From: Syntrophus sp. (in: bacteria)
GTDB taxonomy: Bacteria > Desulfobacterota > Syntrophia > Syntrophales > UBA8958
Direction of reading: 5' to 3'
Assembly (NCBI GenBank): GCA_003451635.1
Contig: DMAT01000056.1
Location: 1 to 8,762 of the forward strand
Length of the DNA stretch: 8,762 nucleotides
Shown: positions 7,336 to 8,762 of the stretch, piece after piece
How the letters are laid out: each line of letters opens with the position of its first letter
Position numbering within the stretch: the first letter of the stretch is position 1
Notes under the pieces: generated by a model
What the model was told of the DNA's origin: nothing
Database searches by the model: none
The model's input: only the letters and a program-made list of their open reading frames with translations
Position numbers and translations under genes: made by a program

Positions 7336-7870
7336 ATGTTGCCAGGTTGTAAGCGGCGGGATCGAGGGGCGATCCGGCCGGGAATATGCGGGTCCCCAAT
7401 TCCCGATCCAGCATGAAGACTCCCTCTCTACTGTTTTCCACGCGCTCCATCTGACGGACATTCCTGTCGGCATTCGCTTCCTCTTCGATCTGCTCCTTGG
7501 TAAACCAGTTCAGCATACTATCCGAGGCAAAATCATTTTCCTTCCGGGCAATCTTGACCAGATCATGAATCTTTGCGGTAATGAACTGCTCATGGGCGTA
7601 GGCATCTTTCCAGGCCTCCAAGGGGCTCTTCCAGGAAGTTTTAAGCTGTTTCATGTCCAGGAGTTTTACCTCATGACCACGATCGATGATATGATCAAAG
7701 AACTTCATGGCGTGAATCATCTCCTCATGGGCCTGACAACGCATCCAGTGGGCCATACCATCCAGATTCTGAGAATGAAAATAGGCCACCATGGAAAGAT
7801 AGATGTAATACGATTCCAGTTCATGCTTGATCTGTTCGTTCATTGCTTCCAGTAATTTTTTTCCGATCAT
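7334..7870 (-). CDS. Bacterial non-haem ferritin (FtnA-type)
   Basis: Iron-storage protein of 178 residues, expected to oxidise Fe(II) and store it as a mineral inside a 24-subunit cytoplasmic shell. Residue numbering matches E. coli FtnA closely. Ferroxidase residues Glu17, Glu50, His53, Glu94, Gln127 and Glu130 are all present, as are site C residues Glu49, Glu126 and Glu129 and the nearby Tyr24. The C-terminus (LDRELGTRIFPAGSP and a short tail) is somewhat longer than in FtnA. The ATG at 7868-7870 is supported by AAAGGAG (7879-7885) with an 8-base spacer. The reading frame stays open 35 codons upstream, but that stretch holds the promoter and ribosome binding site. It is first in an operon with the CoA-transferase-like/GNAT fusion. 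Confidence 0.96.
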   Translation of the reverse strand: MIGKKLLEAMNEQIKHELESYYIYLSMVAYFHSQNLDGMAHWMRCQAHEEMIHAMKFFDHIIDRGHEVKLLDMKQLKTSWKSPLEAWKDAYAHEQFITAKIHDLVKIARKENDFASDSMLNWFTKEQIEEEANADRNVRQMERVENSREGVFMLDRELGTRIFPAGSPLDPAAYNLAT

Positions 7871-7910
7871 CGTTGTCTCTCCTTTCATTTTTTCATTGCG
7901 GTTAGTTGGG

Positions 7911-7939
7911 AAAGTATGCACATCCATACTGATTGTCAA
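7911..7939 (-). promoter_or_regulatory. Sigma70-type promoter for the ferritin operon
   Basis: On the minus strand TTGACA (7934-7939, perfect -35) is followed by 17 bases and TACTTT (7911-7916), a partial -10 match. The start of transcription would fall near 7904, giving a leader of about 35 bases before the ferritin ATG. An inverted repeat overlaps the spacer and -10 box, which could make the promoter repressible. Confidence 0.65.
7913..7930. promoter_or_regulatory. Candidate operator, 6-6-6 inverted repeat over the ferritin promoter
   Basis: AGTATG and CATACT form a perfect 6-base inverted repeat with a 6-base spacer (cacatc on the plus strand). It covers the -10 region and part of the promoter spacer. 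The placement suits repression by a dimeric regulator. It does not look like a canonical Fur box. No regulator gene is in view, so the binding protein is unknown and the repeat could be chance. Confidence 0.35.
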
Positions 7940-8035
7940 TAAAAAATAACCGGTAAAAAATAATCGACTCCTCATCCGTTTTGGACTATACGTAAACCCG
8001 TAAATAACCTAAAAGAGAGTTTATGATTTCTGAAT

Positions 8036-8695
8036 ATGTCTAATATTATAAATACTTTCATTACTTCAACGCCATTCCTGGCTTTCCCTTATCTGTTCAT
8101 CCGTACCTACTCCTGGACGTTCCGGCTCCAGGTTGAAAATGAAGGAGCATGGAAGGAATACCATAAAAAGGGCGGCACGGTCCTCTTGTGCACCTGGCAT
8201 CAACACTTCTTCGGGGCCATCCGTCATTTTCAGTCTTTCCGCACCTACAAGCCAGGGCTCATGATCTCCAGAAGCAAGGATGGCCAGATCATCGCCGAGG
8301 TTGCCAGGAGATCCGGGTGGGATCCGATCCGGGGGTCATCTTCCCGAGGAGGCATTGAGGCCATGTTTCAATTGATTGACAAATTGAAAAAGAACAGGCT
8401 TGCCGCCCACATCGTCGACGGCCCCCGCGGTCCGGCCGGTGAGCTTAAGGCTGGTGTCATCCGAATCTCCCATGCCGCCGACGCCGTTATAGTACCTTTT
8501 TACATCCAGGCCGATAAAGCCTGGTATTTCAACAGTTGGGACCACTTTATGCTGCCCAAACCCTTCTCCAAAGTCACCCTCCTCTTTGATGAAATGATCA
8601 AGTTTCCAGCAACCACGGATAACGAACTATTCGAAAATCAGCGGCTGCAGCTCCAGGAAACCATGCGCAAAGGGGCCAAAAATCTTTTTGGATAA
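8036..8695 (+). CDS. DUF374/LPLAT-family acyltransferase
   Basis: Predicted lysophospholipid acyltransferase-like protein of 219 residues, expected at the inner membrane and acylating a lipid substrate. The exact substrate is not known from sequence. A hydrophobic N-terminal segment (about residues 8-30) may anchor it. Family landmarks are TWHQH (53-57) with the candidate catalytic His55, SRSKDG (78-83), RGSSSRGG (99-106) and VDGPRGP (127-133), the pattern of DUF374 (PF04028). The start is uncertain. ATG 8036 has only a weak GAGAG (8015-8019) 16 bases upstream, and a CTG two codons earlier is the only other near start. The gene stands alone on the plus strand, divergent from ferritin and convergent with a tRNA. 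No clear plus-strand promoter was seen. Confidence 0.85.
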   Translation: MSNIINTFITSTPFLAFPYLFIRTYSWTFRLQVENEGAWKEYHKKGGTVLLCTWHQHFFGAIRHFQSFRTYKPGLMISRSKDGQIIAEVARRSGWDPIRGSSSRGGIEAMFQLIDKLKKNRLAAHIVDGPRGPAGELKAGVIRISHAADAVIVPFYIQADKAWYFNSWDHFMLPKPFSKVTLLFDEMIKFPATTDNELFENQRLQLQETMRKGAKNLFG

Positions 8696-8703
8696 ACAAA
8701 AAA

Positions 8704-8729
8704 GGGGTTAGCGAGAACTCGCTAACCCC
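8704..8729. terminator. Bidirectional intrinsic terminator between acyltransferase gene and tRNA
   Basis: A perfect inverted repeat has 12-base arms GGGGTTAGCGAG and CTCGCTAACCCC separated by two bases. In RNA the innermost pair would open to make a four-base loop. On the minus strand it is followed by TTTTTTGTTT (8703-8694), a good U-tract 10 bases after the tRNA 3' end. On the plus strand the tail is GTGATTTTATT, which is weaker. It therefore probably ends the tRNA transcript and, less efficiently, the acyltransferase transcript. Confidence 0.9.
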
Positions 8730-8739
8730 GTGATTTTAT

Positions 8740-8762
8740 TGGTCGGGGCGAGAGGATTTGAA
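8740..8762 (-). tRNA. tRNA 3' end, probably tRNA-Pro, cut by window edge
   Basis: On the minus strand the window starts exactly at a T-loop (TTCAAAT), followed by the T-stem strand CCTCT, acceptor strand CGCCCCG, discriminator A73 and encoded CCA (8740-8742). The 5' acceptor strand would be CGGGGCG, so C1-G72 with A73, the pattern of bacterial tRNA-Pro. The anticodon is outside the window, so the amino acid is an inference. Confidence 0.8.

Noticed and set aside
6207..7352. Long plus-strand open frame (381 codons) antisense to the CoA-transferase-like/GNAT gene
   Set aside because: It resembles no family, is rich in His, Gln and Gly as expected of a complement-frame shadow, and the minus-strand gene has clear domains and a ribosome binding site.
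7871..7975. N-terminal extension of ferritin by 35 codons to an upstream ATG
   Set aside because: The extension contains the promoter and an AAAGGAG ribosome binding site placed correctly for the ATG at 7870, from which residue numbering matches FtnA.
8704..8729. CIRCE-like heat-shock operator (TTAGC...GCTAA)
   Set aside because: CIRCE has TTAGCACTC and GAGTGCTAA with nine bases between. Here the arms differ and only two bases separate them, and the U-tract shows a terminator. No CIRCE element was seen upstream of tig, clpP, clpX or lon either.
1..8762. CRISPR arrays, insertion sequences, toxin-antitoxin or phage genes
   Set aside because: No regularly spaced repeats, transposase motifs, target-site duplications or small paired genes were seen on either strand.

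Overview
The window reads as a chromosomal housekeeping segment from a Gram-negative bacterium. Gene order, protein sequence character and the CoA-transferase-like/GNAT fusion protein fit Desulfobacterota (former Deltaproteobacteria), possibly a Syntrophales-like anaerobe. That placement is inference from remembered families, not a database result. Coding density is high. No insertion sequence, CRISPR array, phage gene or sign of recent transfer was seen, and no gene-free stretch reaches 300 bases. The largest gaps are about 165 bases (7871-8035) and about 100 bases (5309-5408), and both carry promoters.

Left part (1-5352), all on the minus strand: a protein quality-control operon read right to left. 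A promoter (5324-5352) drives tRNA-Leu(UAG), followed by trigger factor (tig), ClpP peptidase (clpP), ClpX unfoldase (clpX) and Lon protease (lon). Lon runs off the left edge before its catalytic Ser-Lys dyad. Gaps are very short: 48 bases from tRNA to tig, 0 from tig to clpP, 26 from clpP to clpX and 34 from clpX to lon. No terminator is visible between them. The operon joins nascent-chain folding to ATP-dependent degradation.

Middle part (5409-7939), minus strand: a two-gene operon. A promoter at 7911-7939 overlaps a possible operator. It drives a ferritin with complete ferroxidase and third-iron (site C) residues, then a 637-residue protein made of a CoA-transferase/acetyl-CoA hydrolase-like region fused to a C-terminal GNAT acetyltransferase. 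The second gene uses a TTG start, and its ribosome binding site overlaps the ferritin stop codon. By my alignment from memory, the CoA-transferase part lacks the catalytic glutamate (Pro in its place) and the usual GxGGQxDF loop. It may therefore be an acyl-CoA-sensing platform for the GNAT domain, resembling the design of Pat-type protein lysine acetyltransferases. This is the most interesting item in the window.

Right part (8036-8762): a plus-strand DUF374/LPLAT-type acyltransferase gene converges on the 3' end of a minus-strand tRNA (probably tRNA-Pro) cut by the right edge. A perfect 12-base-pair inverted repeat between them looks like a bidirectional terminator, with its better U-tract facing the tRNA transcript.
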